Positions 11,940 through 22,549 of a stretch of 64,000 bases of DNA are shown one piece after another. Within the stretch, counting starts at the first letter, position 1, and each line of letters begins with the position of its first letter. Made by a program: the position numbers and the translations under genes. The notes beneath the pieces were generated by a model, which saw only the letters and a program-made list of their open reading frames with translations, did no database searches and was not told the DNA's origin. The stretch spans positions 1,674,001 through 1,738,000 of the forward strand of contig CM066301.1 of assembly GCA_033807695.1 (NCBI GenBank), written 5' to 3'. Source of the DNA: Daedaleopsis sinensis (taxonomy: Eukaryota > Basidiomycota > Agaricomycetes > Polyporales > Polyporaceae).

Positions 11940-12484
11940 GTACTTATCTTACTATCGATAGGTACGGTTTGTAACTGCACAAGGATGTACTCTGTACCCA
12001 AATACCGTCTTGACCGGGTGCTTTTGTGAGTGATAAGGCGGTGTCGAGACCGTTGAAAGCATACAGGTATGTACGAGAAAAACGCCGGCGACTTGGATTA
12101 ACAATCTTATAAGACCGTTAATGCCCCTGTACGATAAGGGAGAATGGTGTTATAAGGTTCGTAAGTGCATAAGCTGACCGATAGAGACTAACGTCTCCTC
12201 CAATCAATTCAGACCACCCTTATAACGAACATTTAGCCGCAGTCCTGACAAAGCCGTTAGGTGAGACAAGCGGGGCTATAAGTCTTGGATAAGCAGGCCG
12301 TTGGCTGAACATCCAACATTTTCCTGGCCTCGAGGTTGAGTGGTGCCAGGAAAATGTTGGTTTTCTCGGACATGATCTGAGACCTTGCTCCTGACTTGGT
12401 GCTATAGTTAGCGCTCGACTGAGCACTCCTGTTCAGCGCTCCTGTTTAGCGCCCCACTGCCCGACCCGTCTCCCGCAGGTCCCT
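11940..12484. other. Intergenic DNA with a perfect hairpin
   Basis: No gene is seen. The stretch contains the inverted repeat at 12313-12360 and TE-like AT-rich words. Pyrimidine-rich DNA at 12460-12720 looks like leader sequence of the downstream gene. Confidence 0.4.
12313..12360. repeat. Perfect 15-bp inverted repeat, 18-nt loop
   Basis: ccaacattttcctgg at 12313-12327 is exactly complementary to ccaggaaaatgttgg at 12346-12360. It may be a TE terminus or solo foldback. No terminator role is claimed. Confidence 0.85.
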
Positions 12485-12852
12485 TGGTCCCCTTTGCACT
12501 TCCTCCCATCTTCTTGCATCAGGGTTGTGCTCTTGCGTCTCCGCTGCCCATCGCTCCTCTATCCCTCTCTCTACTCGACCTCAAGGTAGCCGTCGGACTT
12601 GATTTAGTTGTCGGCACCCACCCCTCACCCTTTCACCCTCGAATAGACCTTTGTGCGGTGCAAACACCCTGGACCCACCTTTCATCCTCGTTCTCTCCCT
12701 CAAGCACTGGTGCCGGCAGCTTGTACAAAGTGTTTCACGCTTGTAGAGTCTGTCCGCCCGTCTCGTTCAAGTTGCTCACCTCGTTCCTTGCCCGCCAAGG
12801 TGAATTTTCCCCTGTAATTCGAAGCGGTCCCCCCCTTTCCACGTGAAACACC

Positions 12853-15441
12853 ATGAAAAGTGCGTCTCCCCTTTCCGCGCAAACCACAGCGAAGAGCACG
12901 TCACTCCTGCATGCCGGCGGCCAGCCAAAGCGTACAGTGCAAAGCATCTGCAGGATCCTATGTTTCCAAGTAGGTAAAGTACGTACCACACCGCAGAATA
13001 ATGCTCATCCTGCCGCAGATGTTGAGCGTCCGAACGGCTCTCACGTCCACATTCCGAACTGCGACCCGTGGTTACCTCATTTCTATCTTGTCAAGACCCA
13101 CACCCGGGTCAAGAAATCATGGGGTGCGAAGCGCATCTTCGTATACCTGCAAGATAGCTCAATGAAGGTGATGAAGGATTCCTACGATTTCCTCTTGCAC
13201 ATGACGTTCCCAGAGGGCTCAGGGTACTGCAAGAGGCATTAAGAAGGCTGGTGAGTGCATCTGAAGTGCGATAGCACTCGGTGTCACTCATTGCTACCCC
13301 AGGCTTCTTGATGTTGCAGTGCGGCGACTACGTCTTCTGTCGCGACATCCACAGCACGCGTACCGACGAAACAGACATCCTGCAACTCTGGATACCAGCT
13401 GAGTACGTCCAGCTGACTATAGCGGTTCTGCTTTGCCTCACTCATATGCAACGCAGCAGCATCATCTCCCAGGAGCTCGCAGACTGCATGAAGGCTGCAC
13501 GCGACCTTGGTCTCGGTCCGCGGGATGAGAGGACACCTCTGAAAGCCAAGAGACAAAACAAGGTCTGGGGAGGCGCAAAGTACGAGCGGTCCAAATGGGC
13601 CTCTCTCTCGCCCAGTCGTATCAAGTGCAAAAAAACATGACCACCCCCACGGCTTCTACTAAGATCGCCATGGACGAAGCGCCGTGTGAGCACATGCTCA
13701 ATCGCGAGAAGATTATTGAGGTACATAGTACCTTGCCCATTCGTTGCAGGATAGAAATTAATGTTCGATTGTTCTACCTGTAGGCCGCAGCTCGCATCAA
13801 TTAGGTCAATGGAAGTTACCCCAGAGGCCATCACAGACATGCTGAAGCTACAAGCGGACATCACCAACCTTCCCGCTGTAGGCTTCGAGGGGAACTATGC
13901 ATTCCCAGCCCTACAACTCAACTTAGCAGCCTCCCAGACTTCCGATTTGCTCGACGGTGCGTCCTACCCTCTGGAATGTATACTAAAAGTTGATGTTATT
14001 GCCCGGTCTTGCAGGAGAACACTTGAAGAAGGAGTTTGGAAACTTTGGCGGGAAACACCTCGATCACAACGATAGCGAGGGGGGGTATACATCGATGATA
14101 ACGTGCGCTGACGTCGCAGAAGACGAGGAGCCTGGCGTGTTCATTGTCGGCGATCTTGGTGTAGCTATCAGTACATCATTTTCTCTGACCCATCCCTGCG
14201 AATGTGACTTAACTTGGGACAGATCTCGACAGCTTCATCGTGATCAACTTCTGCGGCCTTCGCTTCCACGGTGGATATCCCCCAACCGCGGCCCCCCGCA
14301 AGTCTCCCAAGCCCTGGTCGTATAGGTTTACGGTAGTCTGTTATCCGCCTAGACCAATGTTGGACAGTAGTACCCGACTTGGGTCATGGTCTTACGTGGA
14401 GACCATCTGTTTGTTATACCGCCCGAGTTCACTGATCCAAAGTGAGTCCTTTCTTTCACGCACATCCACAAGTGCTCATGATGCGATTAGGTATGACTCC
14501 GCCCCCATCAACACAAATCTTGCAAATTGGATGAGCTCCGGGCTATACATCACCACTCCACCTGCCTTCCTGAAGTTCTACTACTGCACGTTCTGCCAGA
14601 TGGCTCACCATTTCGGACGCCAGGCCCCACGCGGCAGTACTCTCAGCGTCGACTACAAGAAGCTAAGCGAATGCTTCACGCTCACAGAAGAGAATGGCAC
14701 CGAACACCATCCCGAGTTCTGGCAACTACACCCGGGCTCTGAAGCCACATCTGAGCAGTTTGGTTGCAAGCGCGAGGAATCAGTAAAGCGATGGGAGCAA
14801 CACAAGGAACATCATGGCAAGTTGATGCCCTCCGTAGTGCATGCTCAACAGCTAGGTAAGTGACTATGCATGAGCTGCTACCTCCTCTCTCCAACATGGT
14901 CACGTAGCTGCAAAGAAGGCGATTTCTGCAAACACTTCAACAGCCAAGACGAAGCCTCCAACCAAGCGTCAGCGCAACGATCCAGAACCTGCAGACCAAA
15001 GTGTGTTCATTGTTTTGAAAACTCTTTGATCTCGATGATGACCTTGAATGACGGTGAACAAGGACTGTCCAAGCGTCTGAAAACGTCCAAGCAGCCTGTG
15101 CCCCTGCAAGCTGGGCTGTCGCGAGGTAAGTGTAATAGATTGCATCGACATCTTAGTGCTGACACACATCCGCTATAGCTTCATCAAAGCATAAGCGTGT
15201 AGAGCAAGAAGCCGAGGACTACGTTGCAGACAACGAAGGGCCTGCAAAGCCTATAGGTTAGTGTTGGTTTTGCTGCACTGCAAATGTATACCATCTCAAT
15301 GGTCGGTGATTAGGACATGCTCACAAGAAGGCCAGACCGTCCATAGCAATGGCGGGAACTGGTGCGAGGTTGCCATTGCCAACGGAGCAGCCAAGCGAAG
15401 TTTCTAATATTTCCAATGAGGAGCGACGGAGCTCCCAATGA
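12853..15441 (+). CDS. TET/JBP-like 2-oxoglutarate/Fe(II) dioxygenase (copy A)
   Basis: The start ATG at 12853 has a good context (acaccATGa). Several exons follow. The oxygenase core is at 13900-14450. GGKHLDHNDSEGGYTSMI carries an HxD metal motif, LDSFIVINFCGLRFHGGYPP the distal His, and WSYRFTVVCYPP the Arg expected to hold 2-oxoglutarate. FVIPPEFTDP and the NLANWMSSGLYITTPPAFLK block follow, then a Lys-rich tail ending at 15441. The order fits the basidiomycete TET/JBP family, which oxidises 5-methylcytosine in nuclear DNA. That function is known for the family, not shown here. A frame change near 14365-14385 and another near 13590 suggest either missed introns or damage. No KDZ transposase is adjacent. 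Confidence 0.65.
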
Positions 15442-17680
15442 TGAGGCTGCGAAGCCTCAACTGGACAAAATGGAGGTTAGGGATACTGCTAGTGATCAAA
15501 CAAATAAGTGATTGATCATTTGTATGCTAAGAATGCTCCCCAAGGAGTTGGCCAACCTTGCCACCATCATCAGTGTTGATGTGTTCTCACAGACCCTGTG
15601 AGCAACCCCAAAGAGTCCCGAGGGTTTCTGTCAGATGGTCGAGACGTGGGCACAATACCTGGAGGGGTAGGCAGCAACAGTTACAGCTGTATGCCAGGTT
15701 ATAACTGCAATGGTACCAGGAATGTCTGTAACCCCAAGGTCATTGACCCTTTGGTGGTTGAGGGGCTTCATGCCTGAGTCCTTGTGTTTCTCTTTCCCTT
15801 AGCAACATAACTGAGGCCTGAATCCTCAAGCACCTGGGATGTCACAATTGCATTTTCTAGTGAGAGTTACCATCTTGGACTCCCCACTAAACTTTCTGAT
15901 CTTCACCTCATTGTTCTACCAATCACAGAGAAGTAGCATAGGGTGTAGGATGTAAATCAAGGTTTCCCGGGGTAGATTATGCATATAAAACTTGTGGAGA
16001 AGTGGGCCAGGTCTGGCACAATACAATTGATGAGTATGGTAAGTAAATAGCACTAATGACTTCTAATAGCTATAAGTAAAATGCATGTAGGTGCTTGAGG
16101 TCCCACAGAATGTTTATGCACACTGCTTGTGTTCTCGCCAATAGTTGCATGCTTCTATCCCACACACCTCTCATACTACTTTATTTCAATTCATTCAGAT
16201 GTTGCCTGTGTGATGTAACTACTCCATATGTGTGGGCATGTATGGAAATAGAGCCCATCATTGATTAACCTTACTGTGTCTGAACCAGCACACTTACCAC
16301 TCTCCTTCAGACTACCCCAATTCATAATAAAGGTAAGAACTCAGTATGTGGATGCGGGACTAAATGATATTGCTAATGTACCTAATAAGGGTAAGAACTA
16401 CACAAGTGTGAGTGTAAGAAGAGACACAGTAAGTAGGGGGGCTCATGTGGCACTGAAGTGAGCAGTACAGAATGTTTGAGTACTTATACTAACTATAAGT
16501 ACAGATACAGAAGTTTGTCAGACACAAAGTAGAACACCACAGTAGAGAGTCCATGCGGTACTGAACACTGGGTGGGAAGTCTGCATGCATGGTGACCCTG
16601 GTGGGTGTAACTGCCATGTTGAGATTCCTGCCATCGAGAAATCCTGCAAAAGTCATGGGCTCCTGTTCCAACTCATTTGGTCCAGGATTTTTGTCAATAA
16701 TTAATAGTTACTACAAACCACTTGCAATGTCTACTAGCTTCATAGGTATTTGCTGTGTACTTAGTGAGTACTTACCATATAAGAGCACAGGCTGTCTTGA
16801 ATGGTCAATGTCAGACCCCTTTTGATAATGTAGTTTTACTATAGTACAGAGAAGAGTAGTTTCACTTATACATAGTTGAGATCCTGTTAAATACTCTTTT
16901 AGATAGTATAGTAATGTAGAGTTAAAATTTTGTAATCAACAATATATGATACACCTATGTTCCTATAGAATATAAACTTCCTTAAGTGTGGCAAGATGTA
17001 TGATGGAATGTGACCATGTCACTATTACAAAGCCATTGTGACGTGATGTTTAAGCGCCCATTGGCCAAAACCTCTGAGGTTTTCCCGGCCCCGCTCTTGA
17101 ACAGAGCCAGAAAAACATAAACCAGTGGCATATTTCAGCCCAATATGGTGTTTGGGTGCTTATTTCGGTGATAACTGCGTGGCTGGCGGGATTTAGGCAA
17201 GTTTATATTGGCTATAGAGAATGAACAAATGCTCTATACAGCATAAGAGTAAGACCATTAAGTCAGTCTGAAGCATGGCTACAAGTATACAAAAAATCTA
17301 TACCCCTCAAAGTAACACTTCTGGGTAAGTAGTGCAATAGTAACACATTCTATTGTAAGCTTAGCTAGGCCTTACTGAGGCTGCTCCAGCACGGCATCCT
17401 GTGGTGGTGTTCTGAGCGTCTGGCCAACCCTAGCATAAGGTTTATTCATTAGAGCAAGTTCTTACTATACTCTTACTGTTGATTATGTCATCACTTACCC
17501 TAGACTATCTGGGTATGAAAGTTATTCCCACGGGCTTAGGTTCGCGTTGCAACTTTTGGCTGTAAGTGCCGTCCATAAAGGACGATTTCTTTGTAAACTC
17601 ATCAATTGTAATGGATCATCTCCCCTTGCCCTTGTTCTCAATCACCCCTAGCTAATCACTACCACCCTTCTTCACCTACC
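15442..17680. other. AT-rich non-coding block, no gene seen
   Basis: About 2.2 kb without a credible open frame. Composition drops to AT-rich past 16000. It looks like old transposon or intergenic DNA. A pyrimidine-rich leader (17620-17680) precedes the next short open frame. Confidence 0.4.
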
Positions 17681-17926
17681 ATGTCCTACCTCGAAGGAGC
17701 CCTTGCTGTGTCAATTATTCTACAGAAGGGAAACATCAATCAGAGACACAAGTTTGATGCCTTGGCTGCATCAGAGGAGGCGACTGTTATTGCAGAAGAC
17801 CTGTTCAATAAGTCCTTGAAGCATTGTATTTGGTCTGCCTGCACCAAATACATTCATGGCATTATTGTTTATGATTTCACCTTCTTCCACACTGTTGGAA
17901 AGTGGCCTAGCTATGTGGGCAAATAG
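17681..17926 (+). CDS. Small hypothetical protein (81 aa)
   Basis: An ATG in good context (ctaccATGtcc) opens an 81-codon frame, MSYLEGALAVSIILQKGNIN and onward, with RHKFDALAASEEATVIAEDL and YIHGIIVYDFTFFHTVGKWP. A similar-looking sequence continues out of frame after the stop (ATLLGEGLLFSKLRKNSPTF), so it could be a truncated exon. No family is recognised. Confidence 0.35.
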   Translation: MSYLEGALAVSIILQKGNINQRHKFDALAASEEATVIAEDLFNKSLKHCIWSACTKYIHGIIVYDFTFFHTVGKWPSYVGK

Positions 17927-18147
17927 TCTGCTGTTGATGCCACTCTGTTGGGTGAGGGACTCCTCTTCAGCAAATTGCGGAAGAATTCCCCAACCTTTAT
18001 AGCCAGCCATACAGGTTCATCTTGTCTGCCAGCTTCCACATCTTGAACCATCTATATGACACAATGTTTCTACTCCTCCTTGCCTATGCCCAACACCACC
18101 CTACACATCCTTCCTGTCCTTGGTTTCTAGGCACTGAATTTGTTGAG
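17927..18147. other. Non-coding DNA, out-of-frame continuation
   Basis: Contains the possible out-of-frame continuation of the 17681 frame and no other gene signal. Confidence 0.3.
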
Positions 18148-18330
18148 CACTTTTGAACCAGCGACCTCCTGTTCTGTGCTCTTGATCACTGAGCTACTGT
18201 GCTGTTAGTCAAACCAGGCTATAACCCTGTTGGATTCAAATTCACCTGGTGAGATCCAGGTACAACCCATTGTAGGTTTGAACTCCCCTTCAGTGGGGTT
18301 CCCGATCAACTCACGTATGCAATTGATTGG
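18148..18330 (-). repeat. tRNA-like, SINE-like patch
   Basis: On the minus strand, 18205 to 18148 reads like a degenerate tRNA: tagctcagtgatcaagagca resembles an A box, and gaggtcgctggttcaaaagt resembles the T-arm/B box. Just downstream on the plus strand, ggattcaaattcacc and taggtttgaactcccc are further B-box-like words. This suggests a pol III (tRNA-derived) SINE remnant. No complete cloverleaf can be drawn, so no tRNA gene is called. Confidence 0.4.
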
Positions 18331-18650
18331 GTTGTGTCACCAAAATTCGACCATCTCAGTGAGAGGTCTACCACCCCAACTGTTTCGAAGAACTCACACA
18401 TCCAGTTGGCAAATCTGCAAGGTAAGTTGTCAACCTTCTTGTTGAAGAGGTAGCTGCTTGTAAATGAAGGCTTGGTGCAGTTTCGCTTCTGATATAGGCA
18501 GTTAGAGTCTGTCAGATTGGATGCTCAGTAGTCCCTGTAATGAAATTACGATTGATGAGCTTACGAAGAAATCATTCTTTATGGACAACACTTACAGCCA
18601 AAAAGTGGGACGTGAACCTGAGCCTGTGGGAATAACTTTCAGACTCCAAT

Positions 18651-19857
18651 ATGGTACCACCTGTCTCCTTTGGGACTCAGCATGGTGACATCAGTTGCGT
18701 GCAGGCTCATACTACTGCACCCCACATGGCAACACAGACTCCCCAGCCTGCTGCTGCTGTGCCTGGTGTACTAGATGACAGCATACAGCACAATCTCCAC
18801 CACCTTCTTCGCCCAGGTCTGGACTGCTCATGGTGGTGGGAGTGGAAGAAGCTGGTGGGCAACAAGATGAGACCACCGCGCATGACCATATTGCAGCTCA
18901 GGGAGATATTCATCACCAGAATGAACCCACCCACCCACCTCCCACCTCAATTTGATCCCTTGTGGCACACAGCTATCCGCTTGACAGCAGAGACCCTCCT
19001 GAAAAAGTTGGTCGACTCTACACTGAACAAATCGTTCTCACGGCCTTTCTTAGAGGACGAAGTCGATGTGGTGAAAGATCACATCCACAAGAACTGCCTT
19101 AGGGCTGCTACAGGGCTCGATGATGTCACTTATGAACAGGTCATACCAATCCCGACTCCTCAACTTTGCTTGTTCCTCCAAGTGTGCATTGATGAGGGTA
19201 ACATACCGCAGAGGTGGATTATTGCTATAGTTGCTGCAGTCAAGAAGCCGAACAAAGATGCAGGCTCTCCTGACAGCTACCACATGATTGGCCTTGAAAG
19301 CTGTTTGCTGAAAACCATGACTATCCTCATCGACCGACAGCTATGCAAGTGGGCAGAACAGACAAGGAGATTGCCAGATTTGCAGTCAGGGTTCAGGAAG
19401 GGGCATCGCACAGTCAACAACCCCTTTGTTCTCCGCACCATGATCGAGAAAGCAGCCAGCTTGGGCCATACTCTGTATATTGTCCTCCTTGACATTGTCA
19501 ACGTGTTCCCGTCAGTCAACCAATTTGGGCGAAGCTGGCCGGTTGGGGTGCTTTGGGGCCGCTTATAGACTGGCTCCACATGCTCTACAATCATCTAGTC
19601 TACACCTTCAGATTCAATGGAGACACAACTGAAATCTTCCACGCACTCACTGGGATTCTGATTGGAGAACCAGTGTCACCAATTTTGTGGATACTGCTCA
19701 TCTCAGACCTCGCCCTCTCTCCTCACCCAGGCGACATCACATTGGCGGTACATCTTGTCAACCACCTTGAGCTGGCAGATGACGCGGCAATGGCGACGAC
19801 GTCTCCTTCATCGGCACAAGACAATGGCTGCTCTGATACCGCTGAGCTGTGCTGACC
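18651..19857 (+). pseudogene. Non-LTR (LINE) reverse transcriptase, broken
   Basis: The first frame (18651-19568) encodes the RT front half. It shows AATGLDDVTYEQVIPIPTPQ, WIIAIVAAVKKPNKDAGSPD, YHMIGLESCLLKTMTILIDR, LPDLQSGFRKGHRTVNNPFV and motif A as LLDIVNVFPSVN. After a frameshift near 19550 the second frame (19553-19855) gives GPLIDWLHMLYNHLVYTF, motif B as GILIGEPVSPILW and motif C as ELADDAAM. This is the order of basidiomycete LINE-type RTs, which copy RNA into genomic nicks. No endonuclease or RNase H is seen. The frameshift, the altered YADD box and the short length mark a dead 5'-truncated copy. Confidence 0.8.
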
Positions 19858-20039
19858 CTCTGGTACCTTGCCTACATCCTCCGCTTGCAACCTCTGCTCC
19901 CGTTCGCTGCCCTTCAAGAGGCCTGGGAGATGGCGCAGAACGATCACACGTCATGGTGGAGTGACTTCTGCTTCGTCTTGGAGAACCTACTAGAGCCTGT
20001 CCCATGGGATTGTCACATGTTCCCTACTATGCACCGCAC

Positions 20040-20822
20040 CGCCGATGCGCTGCTTCGATATCCCCACCCATCACTCCATCATCTTCCGCTGGTGGTGAGC
20101 ACACTGACCCACGGGCGACACCGGTAGCATCGACCAGTGCCCCACGAACTGTGCGCCCAATGCCACCCAGCGCTCTCAGGCTGACTCGTCGTGTACTTTC
20201 CGGCAGGTCGCCCACACTCACTGCGGCGAGCTCAACAGCAGCTAGTCCTCCACCACCCTCTCCAGTCAGCCTGTCCTTGAGCCCTGCATGAGACAAGAAG
20301 TGAGGGATCGATGCTCTAGGCATCACCAAACACTGGAAGCTGCCACCACTGTCTTCAACAGATATCTTTGACCATACAGAGCTCGAGGACACCTTTTGCG
20401 AAGTCGACAACAAGCTAGACGGGGACGGGTGTGAGGAATACACCCCATACAAGCTCCCTACCGATGAAGAGGATGAATTGCCTCCATCCGCTACTGGCCG
20501 ATCAGTTCCCCTGTGGTGGCTCTGCCTGGCAGTCATCGCTTTGCTACTCAGCCAGAGCTTCTTTCTACGAATCAAGCCCCTCGATTGTTCGGAGCTCCCC
20601 GCCTGATGACGATTGTGGATGTGTCAGGGGTCCATGAGCTCCCAGTACGCTTCTGCTGTTGTCCAGGCACCTGACCGCACATTGAACATCAGCTCTTGGC
20701 AACTGGTCTCTATCCTGCCACCTCTGCTCGTCCCCGCACAGTTTTCACGGTTCATGTGCTTGATGACTTCCTGCTGACAAACAAGGAGTGCAAGACTGCA
20801 GCCATGAACTACTACAACTAGG
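20040..20822 (+). pseudogene. Fragment of a KDZ transposase N-terminal region
   Basis: The 3' part (20607-20822) reads MTIVDVSGVHELPVRFCCCP, then after a stop GLYPATSARPRTVFTVHVLD and DFLLTNKECKTAAMNYYN. It aligns directly with the intact KDZ protein at 34936-39371 (IVDTSGVHELPVRPCICP, LDDVLLTNKECRTAIMNYYN). Upstream is Ser/Pro-rich and acidic coding-like sequence in shifting frames, as expected for the variable linker. The fragment carries at least one in-frame stop (near 20670) and ends abruptly at 20822. It abuts the LINE relic. Confidence 0.75.
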
Positions 20823-21025
20823 GCTGAGCACGAATCAACCTACAGATGATCCGGAGCCATATTTATGGATCCGACACCCTTCAACACCTTGATCCAGACC
20901 TATATGGATCATGATCTAGTCTGATCCAGATCCACAATGATCCAAACCTACAAATTGGATCACAGGTCAACCTATAGGTCTAGTCAGGTGACCCAAATCT
21001 TTCTATTATCATCTACAGTAGTTAA

Positions 21026-21360
21026 CACTAATTGCTGATTATCATCCTAGGTCTCTAATCACGCCACATCTCGTATGCCATGATCGGTGCGCAACATTGA
21101 ATTGATTTACAATGTCAATCACGTCGCTGATTATGTGCACTAATTACTGATTATCGTTCTAGCTCTCTGACTACGCCCCATCTCATACACCATGATGAGT
21201 ACACGGCATAGTGTATGGTTTACGGTGTTAATCATGTTGTACATTATTGATCCTAATCGTTAATTACCGATCTACTATGTCTGATTAAGTACACCATATC
21301 TTATATGCTATGAGGAGTTACGGTACTACAGAGCCCACTAGGACATGCCACATCTCGTTC
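21026..21360. repeat. Tandem repeat, 112-bp period, three degenerate units
   Basis: Units begin at 21026 (cactaattgctgattatc), 21138 (cactaattactgattatc) and about 21250 (atcctaatcgttaattacc). Each is followed by a ctctgactacgccccatct-like word and a tatgccatgatgag-like word. The preceding 20830-21000 has several ggatc/gatcc words. Confidence 0.7.
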
Positions 21361-22094
21361 AGGACGTATCTACTCTACACGGAACGACTCGGACATGTGC
21401 GCAGCGTCGTCCCCGACATGCCTGTGCCGTCCCTCTGCGTACGTCGAGGGTACGCGGCCGTGAGACGTCACCGTGTTCGGTCCAGCCGCTGCAAGGGACC
21501 CAGCACCGCCGCTCCGAGTCGGGTGCAGGCAGTCCCAGCCTGAGCACGCCCGGGAGGGCTCAGCTCCGCCTCGGAGCTGCGACGGGTTCGAGCATACAGC
21601 AAGCCGTGCTCGAACGTGGTGGATGTCTGACCCTCCAGCCAGCTCCGTGGAAGCTGCAGCTCCGTCGCCCACCTAGCCCACACAGTCCCCGCGCCCCCGA
21701 CGACTCGGACGCTCCCGCTCATCCCGACGACAGCGCGCTGGACGGAGGCGTGAAGACGCGATGTCGGGAGCGCGAGCTGGCCAAGAGCCCGACGGGCGCA
21801 GTGGTGGAGAGCGGGTAGACCGGCGCGACGGAGAGAGGCGCGAGGGTGCTATACCGAACGGATGAGTGGTACGCCGAGCTCGGCGGGAAGGGGCAGCTGA
21901 GGGAGCTGGCGGAGGAGGCGAGCGTGCGTTAGAGGGAGGTGAGCCGGCCTGCGTGGAACACGAACAAGATTCGGAGGTGAGTGTGGAAGAGCACAAAGCG
22001 GGAGAGAGGCGGCTCACCTCACGTTCAAGGTCGCGACACCATGTACGGTGGACCGCGGCAGTGACGTCCACGCGCACGTCGTGCACGTGCGTGA
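21361..22094. other. GC-rich flank of hAT-1, no gene called
   Basis: A GC-rich stretch with overlapping open frames on both strands, which is a composition effect. It is continuous with 27294 onward once hAT-1 is removed, so both represent the pre-insertion locus. Confidence 0.45.
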
Positions 22095-22102
22095 ACAGCT
22101 TC
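22095..22102. repeat. hAT-1 target-site duplication, left
   Basis: acagcttc directly precedes the left terminal repeat and is identical to 27286-27293. Confidence 0.95.
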
Positions 22103-22549
22103 TAGGCAATATCATGGGTAGATACAACCCGCACGGGTAGCTGCGGGTTTAGCGCTTGGGTACGGGTACGGGTCACGGTCCAGCCCACCCGCGCTCAACC
22201 CGCTACCCGAGGGGTACGCACAGCCACCCATAGCTTGATCTTATGTCTAGCGCTCATTTCAGTCTCAGCTCCCAGTCGTGCACACCAGAACTGCCCAGTT
22301 TGGAGTCTGTATTTCGAACTCATCACGCCACAATATACCTAACATGGATATCACCGCATGAGCTTCAAATTCCGGCTCAGTGTCCGCTGCATATCCCGCA
22401 GAACTACGCTAGGAGACTACTATCGGCACCGCGCAGTGCTCAGGCCGCCGACATAACCCCTGAGACTCACTTACTCCCCACCTTTGCACCCTCTACAAGC
22501 CACCATATCCATCCACCCGCACCACTCTCCACCCGCGCTCTCACCTGTC
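22103..22549. repeat. hAT-1 left end and 5' region
   Basis: The terminal repeat and GGGTACGGGTACGGG-type subterminal motifs occupy 22103-22230. The rest (22231-22549) looks like promoter and leader, with pyrimidine-rich DNA before the ATG at 22550. Confidence 0.6.

Noticed and set aside
18148..18205. A functional tRNA gene
   Set aside because: A- and B-box-like words are present but no full cloverleaf or acceptor stem can be formed.
21345..21818. 157-codon plus-strand frame as a gene
   Set aside because: GC-rich DNA is open on both strands in several frames, with no domain, good start context or splice signals.
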